Assembly (NCBI GenBank): GCA_025141015.1
Contig: CP081098.1
Coordinates: forward strand, 1-64,000
Source: Rhodobacteraceae bacterium M382
GTDB lineage: Bacteria; Pseudomonadota; Alphaproteobacteria; Rhodobacterales; Rhodobacteraceae
Direction of reading: 5' to 3'
DNA: 64,000 nucleotides
Part shown: positions 45,770 to 54,559 of the stretch, one piece after another
Layout: every line of letters begins with the position of its first letter
Position numbering within the stretch: position 1 is the stretch's first letter
The notes under the pieces: generated by a model
The model's input: only the letters and a program-made list of their open reading frames with translations
Databases searched by the model: none
Told to the model about the DNA's origin: nothing
Translations under genes and position numbers: made by a program

Positions 45770-46710
45770 TCAGGGGTCCCATTTTTTCTAAAACGACAAT
45801 CGGTGGAATGAATTCTCGCCAACAGCCTTTGAAACGTCGGGAGTTACTCATAGGCATGGGAGTTTTGACCTCGGTCTTAGTTATGAATCCGACGAGTGTC
45901 ATTGGGCAAACGGAACAGTCTGACGGGGCTCATAAAATCAACTTGTCAGGCCGCCAGAGAATGTTGATCCAACGTACCGGAAAGTTTGTCTGTCTTGCCT
46001 ATAAGAACCCCAATCCAGGCCCACTTCTTGCGGCTGCAACAGAGGCACAGGCGCTGCATCAAATAACCGAAGCAGGACTAAGGAACGGGGATGATGAACT
46101 CGGACTTGAACCGGAATCCAATGCCTCGGTTTTAAAGGCGCTGAGCCGAGCCAAGAATGCCTTTGCCCCATATGGTCAAACAATCCGTGATGCAATCGAG
46201 CGCCGCAGTGTCCAAGACGAACACATTCAGAAAATTTCAAACCTCAACGGACCTGCTCTTGCCGAAATGCACGCCGCGGTCAACCTGATCGAGCGCGTTT
46301 ACAAAAGCGCTGAGCTATCCGAGCAAATGGCCATGCTCATCAATATCTCGGGTCGACAGCGAATGTTTACTCAAAGATTGGTTCTGCTGCTGTGCCTGAC
46401 GCGGCATGGCGCGATATCAGGTGAAGCCCGCCAGGAACTCTTCAGAACCATGAACCGGTTTAGCCTATCGCTGAATATTCTGAACCGGGTAACGCCCGGA
46501 GCGCTCCCAACTTCAAAATCACAGCCAATCCTTGAGCGTCTAAGCGAGGCTCAGGGATACTGGGAAGCGCTCAGGCAGTTAGTTTCAACGGCCAGATGGT
46601 CCACAGAAAATCAGTTTGTCGATGATGTTCAGGCTGTCGACGAAAAAGCAGAAGATCTTCTCAAGAGGATGAACGAAATCGTCCTGCTCTATGAAAAGGC
46701 CGCCGAATGA
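45766..46710 (+). CDS. Exported protein with two PilJ_N-type sensor domains
   Basis: The 314-residue protein has a twin-arginine-like signal (PLKRRELLIGMGVLTSVLV, about 22-42), then two copies of the PilJ_N (type IV pili methyl-accepting transducer N-terminal) motif: NLSGRQRMLIQRTGKF and NISGRQRMFTQRLVLLL. The domain also occurs in nitrate sensors of the NarX/NarQ class, where it binds small anions. Here no membrane anchor or output domain follows, so it is a free or Tat-exported periplasmic sensor. It overlaps Amt copy 2 by 4 bp and ends 13 bp before the hybrid kinase, which could be its receptor partner. Confidence 0.82.
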   Translation: MIRGPIFSKTTIGGMNSRQQPLKRRELLIGMGVLTSVLVMNPTSVIGQTEQSDGAHKINLSGRQRMLIQRTGKFVCLAYKNPNPGPLLAAATEAQALHQITEAGLRNGDDELGLEPESNASVLKALSRAKNAFAPYGQTIRDAIERRSVQDEHIQKISNLNGPALAEMHAAVNLIERVYKSAELSEQMAMLINISGRQRMFTQRLVLLLCLTRHGAISGEARQELFRTMNRFSLSLNILNRVTPGALPTSKSQPILERLSEAQGYWEALRQLVSTARWSTENQFVDDVQAVDEKAEDLLKRMNEIVLLYEKAAE

Positions 46711-46723
46711 AGGGAACCCAGAT

Positions 46724-49700
46724 ATGACGACTGAAAGGCAAACCCCAAAACTGGGATTGACGATCGGCACAAAGCTGGCGGCAATTAGCATCGTCATATC
46801 GATGGCTGCTGTCTGTATCGCGGCCGTCTTGGCTGGATACTCGTCAAACGAAGCCCTGAAGCGTGCGGCGTTCGAAAGACTGACAGCCGTTCGCGAACTC
46901 AAGGCACAGCAAATTGAAAGCTATTTCTCACAAGTCGAGAACGAGCTCAAGTTTGTTGCGGAAAGCGCACCGTTGAAAGACAATCTTCAACAACTTCGGC
47001 GAGGGATAGTTTATCTGCAAGTCTCCGAAGATCTTGTGACGCCAGAGTATCGGGATGATCTAAATCAATTCTACCTTGAGGACTTTCGTGCGCGGTATGA
47101 GGCGGAAACAGGAACCCGCGCCGACAACGCGGTCATTGATGGCTTGCTGCCACGGGATCCCTTGGCGATATTTCTGCAGCATAGATACATGCTTGATCCT
47201 CAACTAGTAAATCAAGTTCAGTTCGAGACTCAATATGGGGCAGCCGTTTCAGCGCTGGAACAGTCACTGGGGGAATTTCAGGACCGCTTCGGTTTTTATG
47301 ATGTATTTCTAATCGAACCTAACGAGGGACGCATCGTCTACTCCGTTGAGCGGGAAATTGATTTCGGAACCAGTGTATTCGACGGGCCGCATTCAAACAC
47401 AAACCTTGCCCGGGCAGTCACGACCGCCATGGCTGCAAATCCAGATCAGGTCATCTTTGCCGACTTCGAACCCTATATCCCTTCATTCAACGCGCCAGCC
47501 GCATTTGCCGCCTTGCCCGTGTATGATGGACCAAATCCGATTGGGGTTCTTGCCGTGCAACTTCCTCTAAGCGGGATCAACGCGATTATGACCTCTAACG
47601 AGGCTTGGAGCGACGTTGGGTTGGGCGACTCCGGCGAAGCGTATCTTGTTGGTCGCGATAAACTTCTGCGCAATCAGTCCCGCTTCCTGATCGAAGATCG
47701 TGAAGAGTATCTGAAGTTGGTCGGTGAAGTTGGCCTCCCAAGCTCCATCATAGATCAGATCGAACGGACAAACAGTTCCGTTGGCTTGCAAGAAGTCGAC
47801 ACCGTTGGCACGCAGGCAGCTCTCTCAGGACACACAGGAACAGAGATTTTCCCCGACTACAGAGATGTCGAAGTCTTGTCCTCTTATCGTCCGCTTGAGT
47901 TGTCTGGACTAGATTGGGTCATTATGAGCGAAATCGATCGCGAGGAAGCCCTGCGCGATGCCGACCGATTGATTGACCGGTTGATCTTGGTCGCCTCCAT
48001 AGTTCTTGCGATCGCAATTTACGCGTCATACCTCTTTTCAATTTCGCTTACGCGGCCTCTTAGATTGCTGTCTGGCAGCGCCGCAAGACTAACTACTGGT
48101 GAATTGGACGAGCCTATTAAGGTGCGGACAAGCGACGAGATCGGCGAGCTGTCGCAGAATTTCGAAGCGTTGCGCCTATCGATTATCCAGTCACTCGAGG
48201 AAGTTGAAACCCAAAAGTCGTTGTTGGAAACAACCGTGGCTGCACGGACAACCGAACTAAACGAAGCATCGGCTCAGCTTCAGCTTGCGTTGTCGAAGAT
48301 GTCGAACGGCATCTATATGCTTGATGCAGGCATGAATTATGTCCTGACAAATGAGCGCTACACCGAGATGCTTGCTCTGCCACCACGTCTGGTCGAACCG
48401 GGGCAGCCAGAAGAAGAGGTCATCCGTTGGCACGCAGAAAACGGTGACTATGGGCTTGGCGATACTGAACAGCTAGTCCGGACTCGTTTGGAAGCTCTCG
48501 CCGAAGGCCACTCATCAAACGTTGTTCTCAATACAGCGGCTGGCCGGACGATTGAAATCAGAACAACGCCAATCAGCGGAGGGGGACTCGTCGGGGTCGT
48601 TTCCGACATCACAACGATCAAACGTAACGAGGCAGAACTTCTTAAGCAGAATGAAAATCTGAAGAAGATTCAAAGCGATCTCGCGTTCAGTGAACAGAGA
48701 ATATCGAAGATTATTGAAGCGAGTCCCATCGGTATCCTTTCAATTGACAGAAAAGGAAAGATTGAAACATTCAGCTCCGCTGCTGAACAAATTTTTGGTT
48801 ACTACGCGTCAGACGTTATTGGAAAGAACCTCAAGATCCTGATGGAGACACACGTCGCCATTGAGCATGACCTTTATCTTGAACGCCGTATTCATGGTGC
48901 GTCGTCTACGGTCGTTGGTCAAAGTCGGGTCGTCAACGCCGTTCGAAAAGATGGATCGGTATTCAAACTGGAAGCGCGGGTTGAGGAAGTTCAAGTCGGG
49001 GATGAAATCTTCTATATCGGGCTCGTGGAAGACATAACTGAACGCCTTGAACTGGAACGGCAAGCCGAGGAGGCGCGCGAGCAGGCGGAACGGGCGAATG
49101 AAGCCAAGAGCGCGTTCCTTGCAAATATGAGCCATGAACTTCGCACACCAATGAATGCGATCATTGGATACTCGGAAATGATGGCAGAGGATGCTGAAGA
49201 TGACGGGCTGGAAGACATGCTCGAGGATCTGAACAAGATTACCAACGCTGGTAAGCACCTTCTGTCCTTGATTAACGACGTTCTCGACCTCTCCAAGATC
49301 GAAGCCGGGAAAATGGATATGTTCCTTGAAGACTTTGCCGTCAAGGACATTACCGAAGACGTGGCCAGTACAGCACTTAGCCTTATCCAAAAGAATTCCA
49401 ATGAACTGGTTCTGGATGTCGATCAGGATCTAGACACCATGCATGGCGATGTTACGAAAGTTCGCCAGATTCTCTTCAATTTGATCTCCAACGCAGCGAA
49501 GTTCACAAAGGAAGGAAAGATTACTCTCTCCGCCAATTTGGATTCCATAGCAAATGAACCGGCAATTCGGTTTGCCATCACCGATACCGGGATCGGCATC
49601 CCTGAAGACAAGATTGAGCATATATTCGCGGAATTCTCTCAAGCGGATGAATCTACGACACGCGATTACGGTGGAACCGGTCTAGGGCTCGCCCTCGTCA

Positions 49701-50641
49701 AGAGATTTTGCGAAATGATGGGCGGCAGCATCCGTGTCGAAAGTACCATTGGGCAAGGTTCAAGTTTTATCGTCACATTGCCAAAGAAAGCTCAAAAGAA
49801 GCATGCAGGGCTTGAAGAGGAAGCGCGCATTTCAGGCGCAACGTCAGAGCCCGCTTCATCGGATGAGGACGCGACACCTATTTCAACTGAGGCAATGAAG
49901 GATACTTCTGTTCGAAAATCGGTCCTTGTCATTGATGATGAGGCCTCGGCCCGGGAACTTCTGAAGAAGCGTCTAGAAGCGGAGGGCTGTTCGGTGTTAT
50001 TGGCCAAATCCGGCGCTGAAGGTCTGGCACTCGCTGCGGAACACTTGCCCGCCCTCATAACGCTGGATGTGATGATGCCCGGAATGGACGGCTGGACAGT
50101 CCTCCGCCGACTAAAGGCTGACAATACACTGAAGGATATTCCCGTCGTCATGATTTCGATGGTTGGAGACAAGGCCATGAGCTATTCGCTCGGTGCCGTC
50201 GAATCTCTTCAAAAACCGGTTGACCGAGGCAAACTATCGGGGCTTGTCAAAAAGTATGCGTCGGTCGGTCAAAAGACAGCACTTGTCGTTGAAGACGATC
50301 CGGCTGCGCGCGAAACCATGGTGCGCACGCTTCAAGGCGACGGCTGGGAGGTCGATGAAGCGGGGAACGGAAAGATTGCGCTTGGGAAAACAGAACAGCA
50401 TGAATTCGAACTCATCCTTCTTGACCTCATGATGCCGGTGATGGACGGTTTTGAGTTTCTGGAAAGGCTCAGATCAAGCGACCACCCATCGGCCAACACT
50501 CCAATAATTATTGTTACAGCGATGGAACTGAACACCGAAGACCGCAAGCGCCTTCAGACCAGTGTTAGCGATGTCGTGCAAAAGTCTGGCGGAGATGTGG
50601 AGGGCGTTTTGGAAGAAATACTCTCGCTGGTTCATCGATAG
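46724..50641 (+). CDS. Hybrid histidine kinase with two PAS and two receiver domains
   Basis: With ATG 46724 (GGGAACCC leader) the protein has 1,305 residues. Helix 1 (about 20-42) and helix 2 (about 418-438) flank a long periplasmic sensor region of Cache-like size. HAMP follows (about 440-495), then two PAS-like domains (about 515-640 and 658-780), HisKA with the phospho-His H804 in ANMSHELRTPMNAIIGYSEM, and an HATPase with ILFNLISNAAKF, DTGIGIPEDK and GGTGLGLALVKRF. Two receivers close it (about 1064-1180 and 1184-1304), each with its Asp (LDVMMPGMDG, LDLMMPVMDG). It is probably the kinase that feeds the receivers upstream in the operon. Confidence 0.93.
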   Translation: MTTERQTPKLGLTIGTKLAAISIVISMAAVCIAAVLAGYSSNEALKRAAFERLTAVRELKAQQIESYFSQVENELKFVAESAPLKDNLQQLRRGIVYLQVSEDLVTPEYRDDLNQFYLEDFRARYEAETGTRADNAVIDGLLPRDPLAIFLQHRYMLDPQLVNQVQFETQYGAAVSALEQSLGEFQDRFGFYDVFLIEPNEGRIVYSVEREIDFGTSVFDGPHSNTNLARAVTTAMAANPDQVIFADFEPYIPSFNAPAAFAALPVYDGPNPIGVLAVQLPLSGINAIMTSNEAWSDVGLGDSGEAYLVGRDKLLRNQSRFLIEDREEYLKLVGEVGLPSSIIDQIERTNSSVGLQEVDTVGTQAALSGHTGTEIFPDYRDVEVLSSYRPLELSGLDWVIMSEIDREEALRDADRLIDRLILVASIVLAIAIYASYLFSISLTRPLRLLSGSAARLTTGELDEPIKVRTSDEIGELSQNFEALRLSIIQSLEEVETQKSLLETTVAARTTELNEASAQLQLALSKMSNGIYMLDAGMNYVLTNERYTEMLALPPRLVEPGQPEEEVIRWHAENGDYGLGDTEQLVRTRLEALAEGHSSNVVLNTAAGRTIEIRTTPISGGGLVGVVSDITTIKRNEAELLKQNENLKKIQSDLAFSEQRISKIIEASPIGILSIDRKGKIETFSSAAEQIFGYYASDVIGKNLKILMETHVAIEHDLYLERRIHGASSTVVGQSRVVNAVRKDGSVFKLEARVEEVQVGDEIFYIGLVEDITERLELERQAEEAREQAERANEAKSAFLANMSHELRTPMNAIIGYSEMMAEDAEDDGLEDMLEDLNKITNAGKHLLSLINDVLDLSKIEAGKMDMFLEDFAVKDITEDVASTALSLIQKNSNELVLDVDQDLDTMHGDVTKVRQILFNLISNAAKFTKEGKITLSANLDSIANEPAIRFAITDTGIGIPEDKIEHIFAEFSQADESTTRDYGGTGLGLALVKRFCEMMGGSIRVESTIGQGSSFIVTLPKKAQKKHAGLEEEARISGATSEPASSDEDATPISTEAMKDTSVRKSVLVIDDEASARELLKKRLEAEGCSVLLAKSGAEGLALAAEHLPALITLDVMMPGMDGWTVLRRLKADNTLKDIPVVMISMVGDKAMSYSLGAVESLQKPVDRGKLSGLVKKYASVGQKTALVVEDDPAARETMVRTLQGDGWEVDEAGNGKIALGKTEQHEFELILLDLMMPVMDGFEFLERLRSSDHPSANTPIIIVTAMELNTEDRKRLQTSVSDVVQKSGGDVEGVLEEILSLVHR

Positions 50642-50660
50642 AGCGTGAAGGATTCTTGAT

Positions 50661-51695
50661 TTGAAAGAAACGGCTGGCAAACAGGCTCCGGGGCTTGATG
50701 AGGCATTGCGGGCACTTAACGGTGAAGTGACAGACTGGGAGCTTTTCCTCTCAAGTTACCCTGATACTTCGGCAGTTTTCGCTGGGGCCGACCTTTCCGA
50801 GGCGGACCTATCGGAACGTAACCTTTCAGGACTTGACCTCACCGGCACCGACCTTTTCGAAGCCCGATTGTCATCTGCAAACTTGAAGCACGCAAAAATG
50901 GATCACGCGGAGCTTTCAGGGGCGGATCTTTCTCATGCCGGACTATACAAGGCCAGACTGACAGATGCTACACTCACCGCGGCAAACCTCCAGAACGCCG
51001 ACTTAACAGAGGCTGATCTTTCCGGCGCGGATCTGCGTGGAGCAAATTTTGTCGGGGCCGACCTGACCGGCGCTGACCTCCGTGATGCAAACCTAACAGA
51101 CGCCGACCTTCGCAATACCTGCCTGAAGAATGCTAATATTTCGCGCGCGTCACTCTGCACAGCAAGGGTCGAAGGGGCCAAGGTGACCGGCATCGTCTAC
51201 GGCAATTTAAAAGAAATGAGCGGTCGCTACCTCGGAATTCGCGGCATAGACTCTGTTTACGGCAACGCGCTTTTTGTACGAGACGCTAGGGATCAGGACT
51301 ACATAGACACCCTGGAAGCTTCTATTTCAAATATGCCTGCCGGTTTTGCGAAGTCCGTTGAGCAAACTTTGTTCAAGGCTTGGGGACTATTTGATCACGG
51401 CCGCAGCCTTCTAAAAGTGGGAGCTTACGCGCTATTTCTCGCAACGCTGTACGGGATTATTTATTCGTTTGATATGTGGCTAGGGTGGGGAATGATGGAT
51501 TATTCCAACTCGGCGCAAAGCTGGTTTACACCCTTCTACGTCTCGTTGGTTACATATACGACGCTGGGATATGGCGATGTAACAGCTGAAAACGTCTATG
51601 GAGAAATTCTCGTCATTAGTGAAGTTGTACTAGGCTATTTTACTCTCGGTCTGCTTCTTTCCATTATCGCAAATACTATTGCCCGGCGAAGCTAG
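50661..51695 (+). CDS. Pentapeptide-repeat protein fused to a potassium-channel pore
   Basis: The 344-residue protein starts at TTG 50661 with GAAGGA eight bases before; no ATG fits. Residues about 35-175 are a regular pentapeptide-repeat helix (A(D/N)LS type, e.g. ADLSEADLSERNLSGLDL). Two membrane helices follow (about 252-273 and 312-340), with the filter TTLGYGD at about 298-304 between them. This is the simple 2TM potassium-channel pattern. Such fusions exist but the function of the repeats is unknown. It ends the plus-strand operon, 19 bp after the kinase stop. Confidence 0.88.
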   Translation: MKETAGKQAPGLDEALRALNGEVTDWELFLSSYPDTSAVFAGADLSEADLSERNLSGLDLTGTDLFEARLSSANLKHAKMDHAELSGADLSHAGLYKARLTDATLTAANLQNADLTEADLSGADLRGANFVGADLTGADLRDANLTDADLRNTCLKNANISRASLCTARVEGAKVTGIVYGNLKEMSGRYLGIRGIDSVYGNALFVRDARDQDYIDTLEASISNMPAGFAKSVEQTLFKAWGLFDHGRSLLKVGAYALFLATLYGIIYSFDMWLGWGMMDYSNSAQSWFTPFYVSLVTYTTLGYGDVTAENVYGEILVISEVVLGYFTLGLLLSIIANTIARRS

Positions 51696-51713
51696 ACTGA
51701 TCCTCCCCCACTG

Positions 51714-51821
51714 AAGTGGTCCGCCCCTATAGTTAGGAAACGGAGGATCAAGCATGGGAATCAAACGACACAAACCGGAAGAGATTGTCACTAAGTTACG
51801 GCAGGTTGAGGTGCTGTGCGG
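51714..51821 (+). mobile_element. IS3-family fragment (left end and OrfA start)
   Basis: The terminal TGATCCTCCCCCACTGAAGT lies just after the channel gene. An OrfA start follows at ATG 51754 (MGIKRHKPEEIVTKLRQVEV), typical of IS3 relatives. The frame breaks after about 22 codons, where relaxase sequence begins on the other strand. The rest of the element is missing, so it probably caused a deletion between cargo and mobilization genes. Confidence 0.75.
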
Positions 51822-51862
51822 CCACCGCCACCGGTGCCGGTAGAGAAGAACGAGATGATCAT
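51822..51862 (-). pseudogene. Relaxase start codons, truncated
   Basis: ATG 51862 overlaps the mobC stop (ATGA). The readable start MIISFFSTGTGGG resembles relaxase N-termini of the MobA/MobP type. After about 14 codons it runs into the IS3 fragment. This is a stub of the relaxase that normally follows mobC. Confidence 0.5.
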
Positions 51863-52332
51863 TCGCAGTTCTCGCCTGTGTGCGCCGCCACGATCTGCGC
51901 CATCTGCCGTTCGATGATCACCAGCTGAGCAGCGACCTTGAGCGCATCGATCTGGCTCGCACGGCCGGATTTGACCGCTCCGTTGATCCAGCGTGACAGC
52001 TGATTGAGGTTGCCGCCGATACGGGCAATCGCAAAGGTTAACTTCGGATCAACGCGAGGGACGGGCTTGCGTCGGCGCGCCTCGACCAGCCCCAAGGCCT
52101 CGCGCATCAACGTGGCATTGGGCAGGCCAGCGGCGTGCGCCTTGGCCACAAGCGCTGCCTTTTCCGACGGGGTGCATCGAAAGATCACACTCTCGGAAAA
52201 GCCCTCTTTGACGCCGCTTGCGTGCGTCTGGTTGGGGTTTGAAGGGGAGGCTTGCCGCCCCTCACAAGTCCCGCCGATGTAATCGGTGGGTAACCTTGCT
52301 CTCTGCTCTTTGTGGGGGGCTGCCGCATTCAT
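51859..52332 (-). CDS. mobC: Mobilization protein MobC
   Basis: The 157-residue protein shows the relaxosome accessory pattern: a ribbon-helix-helix-like part (VIFRCTPSEKAALVAKAHAA, LPNATLMREALGL) and the MobC motif FAIARIGGNLNQLSRWIN. MobC opens DNA at oriT for the relaxase. The gene looks intact; its start overlaps the stop of the broken replication gene by 4 bp. The relaxase itself is lost. Confidence 0.85.
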   Translation of the reverse strand: MNAAAPHKEQRARLPTDYIGGTCEGRQASPSNPNQTHASGVKEGFSESVIFRCTPSEKAALVAKAHAAGLPNATLMREALGLVEARRRKPVPRVDPKLTFAIARIGGNLNQLSRWINGAVKSGRASQIDALKVAAQLVIIERQMAQIVAAHTGENCE

Positions 52333-53186
52333 GCTCTGAGCCCCGCCGCTTCGATTTCAGCAGGGCTGACCAGGTTTGCGGCCAGCAACGCGGTCACTTG
52401 GCCGGGTGTTATGTGGCGGCAAAGGGGGTGCTTGTCCGTGACCCAGTCGGCCAAACCTTTCAGCAATTCAGCCTCTTTGGCTTTGCCCGCTTCTCGCGCC
52501 TCCTCAACCTCCTGAAGGTATTTCAACCAACGGCCAGAGGAGAACCAATTGTCGGAGAAGCACACCTTGGAGCGGGTGAAGCCTTCGCTCTCGTTCGCAT
52601 AGGCCCGCACGGCGTCCTCGAGGTCTTTGGCGTCCACTCCGTCGGCCAGCGCTTGGCGGATTTGCGAGATACAAACCGCTTTGCCGCGAACGCGATCCTC
52701 GGGATAGGCGGACAAAATCTTTTCAGAAACTTCATCCTCCACCACCGCCTTCGCGTGCGAAGGATTTGGTTTTTGATATGGTTTATATCTGTTCTTATTG
52801 GATTTGCGCTCAGGGGCAGATGGCTTGCCCTCAGGGGCAAATGCATCATTTTCCCTTTCGGTCAGATCGATTTGCCCATTTGGGCAAATGGAGTTGCCCA
52901 AGGCATACCAACAGGTCCGATCATAACGATCATCGCTGAAATTGCCCTTGATGATCAGCCCTGCGCTGACCAGCTTTTCGAGCGCTGTTCGGATCTGCTT
53001 TTCGCTCAGATAGGGAAACTACTCACTAAAGGCCGAGATCGAATTGTAAGTCCAATACCGCCCGTCTCGAAGGTTGCGGCGATTGGCTTGGTTATTCTCG
53101 ATCCAGAAGGTGATGTTCTGGAAAATCACCGCCGCGTTCAGGCCAACACGTCCCGCGATTTCGGGATCAAAGCTATGGCGGCTCAT
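52329..53186 (-). pseudogene. Replication-initiator-like helix-turn-helix protein with one amber codon
   Basis: ATG 53186 begins MSRHSFDPEIAGRVGLNAAV, followed by a winged-helix region typical of plasmid and integrative-element replication proteins of alphaproteobacteria. A TAG at 53019-53021 interrupts SAFSE/FPYLSEKQIRTALEKL; the frame is otherwise open for 285 codons, so a TTG (Leu) to TAG change is likely. The C-terminal part has IRQALADGVDAKDLEDAVRA and CFSDNWFSSGRWLKYLQEVE. If the stop is read as written, only the first 55 residues are made. Confidence 0.75.
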
Positions 53187-53341
53187 GATTGGCCCCCGAA
53201 ATACGCACAAACGTGCGAATTTTGTACAGGTTTTGTACGAGAAATCGGCCGTTTCAGTCGATTACGGCCCGAAAGCTGACGGGACTTTTTGCAGTCTTCC
53301 GCACAACGTCCTGTAAATAAGCCATATTTGTCAGGTGGTTT

Positions 53342-53418
53342 TGGCGACCCCGGCAGGATTCGAACCTGCAACCTGCCCCTTAGGAGGGGGCTGCTCTATC
53401 CAGTTGAGCCACGGGGCC
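53342..53418 (-). tRNA. tRNA-Arg (anticodon CCT)
   Basis: The 77-base gene has acceptor arms GGCCCCG/CGGGGTC with discriminator G and encoded CCA, a D arm GCTC/GAGC, an anticodon stem GCCCC/GGGGC with loop CTCCTAA (anticodon CCT), and a T arm GCAGG-TTCGAAT-CCTGC. It is the island's attachment target: its 3' 47 bases (53342-53388) are repeated at 29677-29723. The gene stays whole after integration. Confidence 0.96.
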
Positions 53419-53533
53419 GATGACCGCTATTTAGACCAGCTTTGCCTGCATGTCACCGGAATTTCTGTAGCATTGTATTGCCCGATGTGGTTGCGTTAAC
53501 GTGGTAGCGTAATCAACAAGAAGGCAGAGCTTC

Positions 53534-54559
53534 GTGACACTGGATACCAAACGGCCCCTGACCCTGCGTGATGTTTCCGAAGCGACAGGTGTTTCTGAGA
53601 TGACGGTCAGCCGCGTACTGCGCAATCGAGGTGATGTATCCGACAAAACCCGGCAAAAGGTGCTCGTTGCGGCCAAGGAATTGGGGTACGTGCCCAACAA
53701 AATCGCCGGCGCGTTGGCATCCAGCAGGGTCAATCTTGTTGCCGTGATCATCCCGTCACTGTCGAACATGGTGTTCCCCGAAGTTCTGACCGGGATCAAC
53801 AGAATCCTGGAAAACACCGAACTTCAACCAGTCGTGGGCGTTACAGACTATATCCCTGAAAAGGAAGAAAAGGTTCTGTACGAGATGTTGTCCTGGCGGC
53901 CCTCGGGTGTGATCATCGCCGGGTTGGAGCATTCCGAAGCGGCCAGGGCCATGCTGAACGCAGCAGGCATCCCGGTGGTGGAAATCATGGATACCGATGG
54001 CAAACCGGTCGACGCAATGGTTGGGATCTCGCACCGTCGTGCCGGGCGCGAGATGGCCAAGGCGATCCTGAAAGCAGGTTATCGCCACATCGGCTTTATG
54101 GGCACCAAAATGCCACTGGATCACCGCGCCCGCAAACGGTTCGAAGGATTTACCGAAGCGCTGGCCAAGGAGGGTGTCGAGATTGAAGATCGCGCCTTCT
54201 ATTCAGGTGGTTCGGCGTTGGCCAAAGGTCGGGAAATGACCCAGGAAATGCTGGAACGGTCGCCAGATCTGGATTTCCTGTATTACTCCAACGACATGAT
54301 TGGTGCTGGTGGGCTGCTCCACTTGCTGGATCAGGGCATTGATGTGCCGGGGCAGATCGGGCTGGCTGGATTTAACGGTGTTGAACTTCTCCAAGGCCTG
54401 CCACGTCAGTTGGCCACAATGGATGCCTGTCGTCAGGAAATCGGTCGCAAGGCAGCTGAGATCATAGCAGCCCAGCTGGATGACCCCGAAGCAGACATCG
54501 AAACCCGGATCACCCTGACACCCACCATCTCATATGGCGACACGCTGAAACGGCGATGA
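53534..54559 (+). CDS. LacI-family transcriptional regulator, GntR-like
   Basis: The 341-residue protein starts at GTG 53534 with an AGAAGGCAGAG leader. The N-terminal LacI helix-turn-helix is LTLRDVSEATGVSEMTVSRV, and the hinge is KIAGALASSRVNLVAVIIPS. The periplasmic-binding-like domain ends with LDFLYYSNDMIGAGGL. It resembles gluconate-type repressors, but no gluconate genes lie nearby. A perfect CGTTAACG palindrome at 53494-53501 may be its own operator (weak). Confidence 0.92.
   Translation: MTLDTKRPLTLRDVSEATGVSEMTVSRVLRNRGDVSDKTRQKVLVAAKELGYVPNKIAGALASSRVNLVAVIIPSLSNMVFPEVLTGINRILENTELQPVVGVTDYIPEKEEKVLYEMLSWRPSGVIIAGLEHSEAARAMLNAAGIPVVEIMDTDGKPVDAMVGISHRRAGREMAKAILKAGYRHIGFMGTKMPLDHRARKRFEGFTEALAKEGVEIEDRAFYSGGSALAKGREMTQEMLERSPDLDFLYYSNDMIGAGGLLHLLDQGIDVPGQIGLAGFNGVELLQGLPRQLATMDACRQEIGRKAAEIIAAQLDDPEADIETRITLTPTISYGDTLKRR

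Larger units (their letters stand above)
29677..53388. mobile_element. Genomic island integrated at tRNA-Arg(CCT)
   Basis: A 47-bp perfect direct repeat (29677-29723 and 53342-53388) bounds 23.7 kb. The right copy is the 3' half of an intact tRNA-Arg(CCT), from CCA to the anticodon loop, which is a classic tyrosine-recombinase target. Inside are an integrase remnant, IS elements, a mobC gene, a relaxase stub and a broken replication-initiator-like gene at the ends, with about 19 kb of signalling and transport cargo between. The island therefore looks like a former mobilizable integrative element that is now unable to move by itself. Confidence 0.9.

Noticed and set aside
29677-53418. Intact prophage or self-transmissible ICE
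   Set aside because: No phage structural genes, no type IV secretion genes and no complete integrase or relaxase are present.
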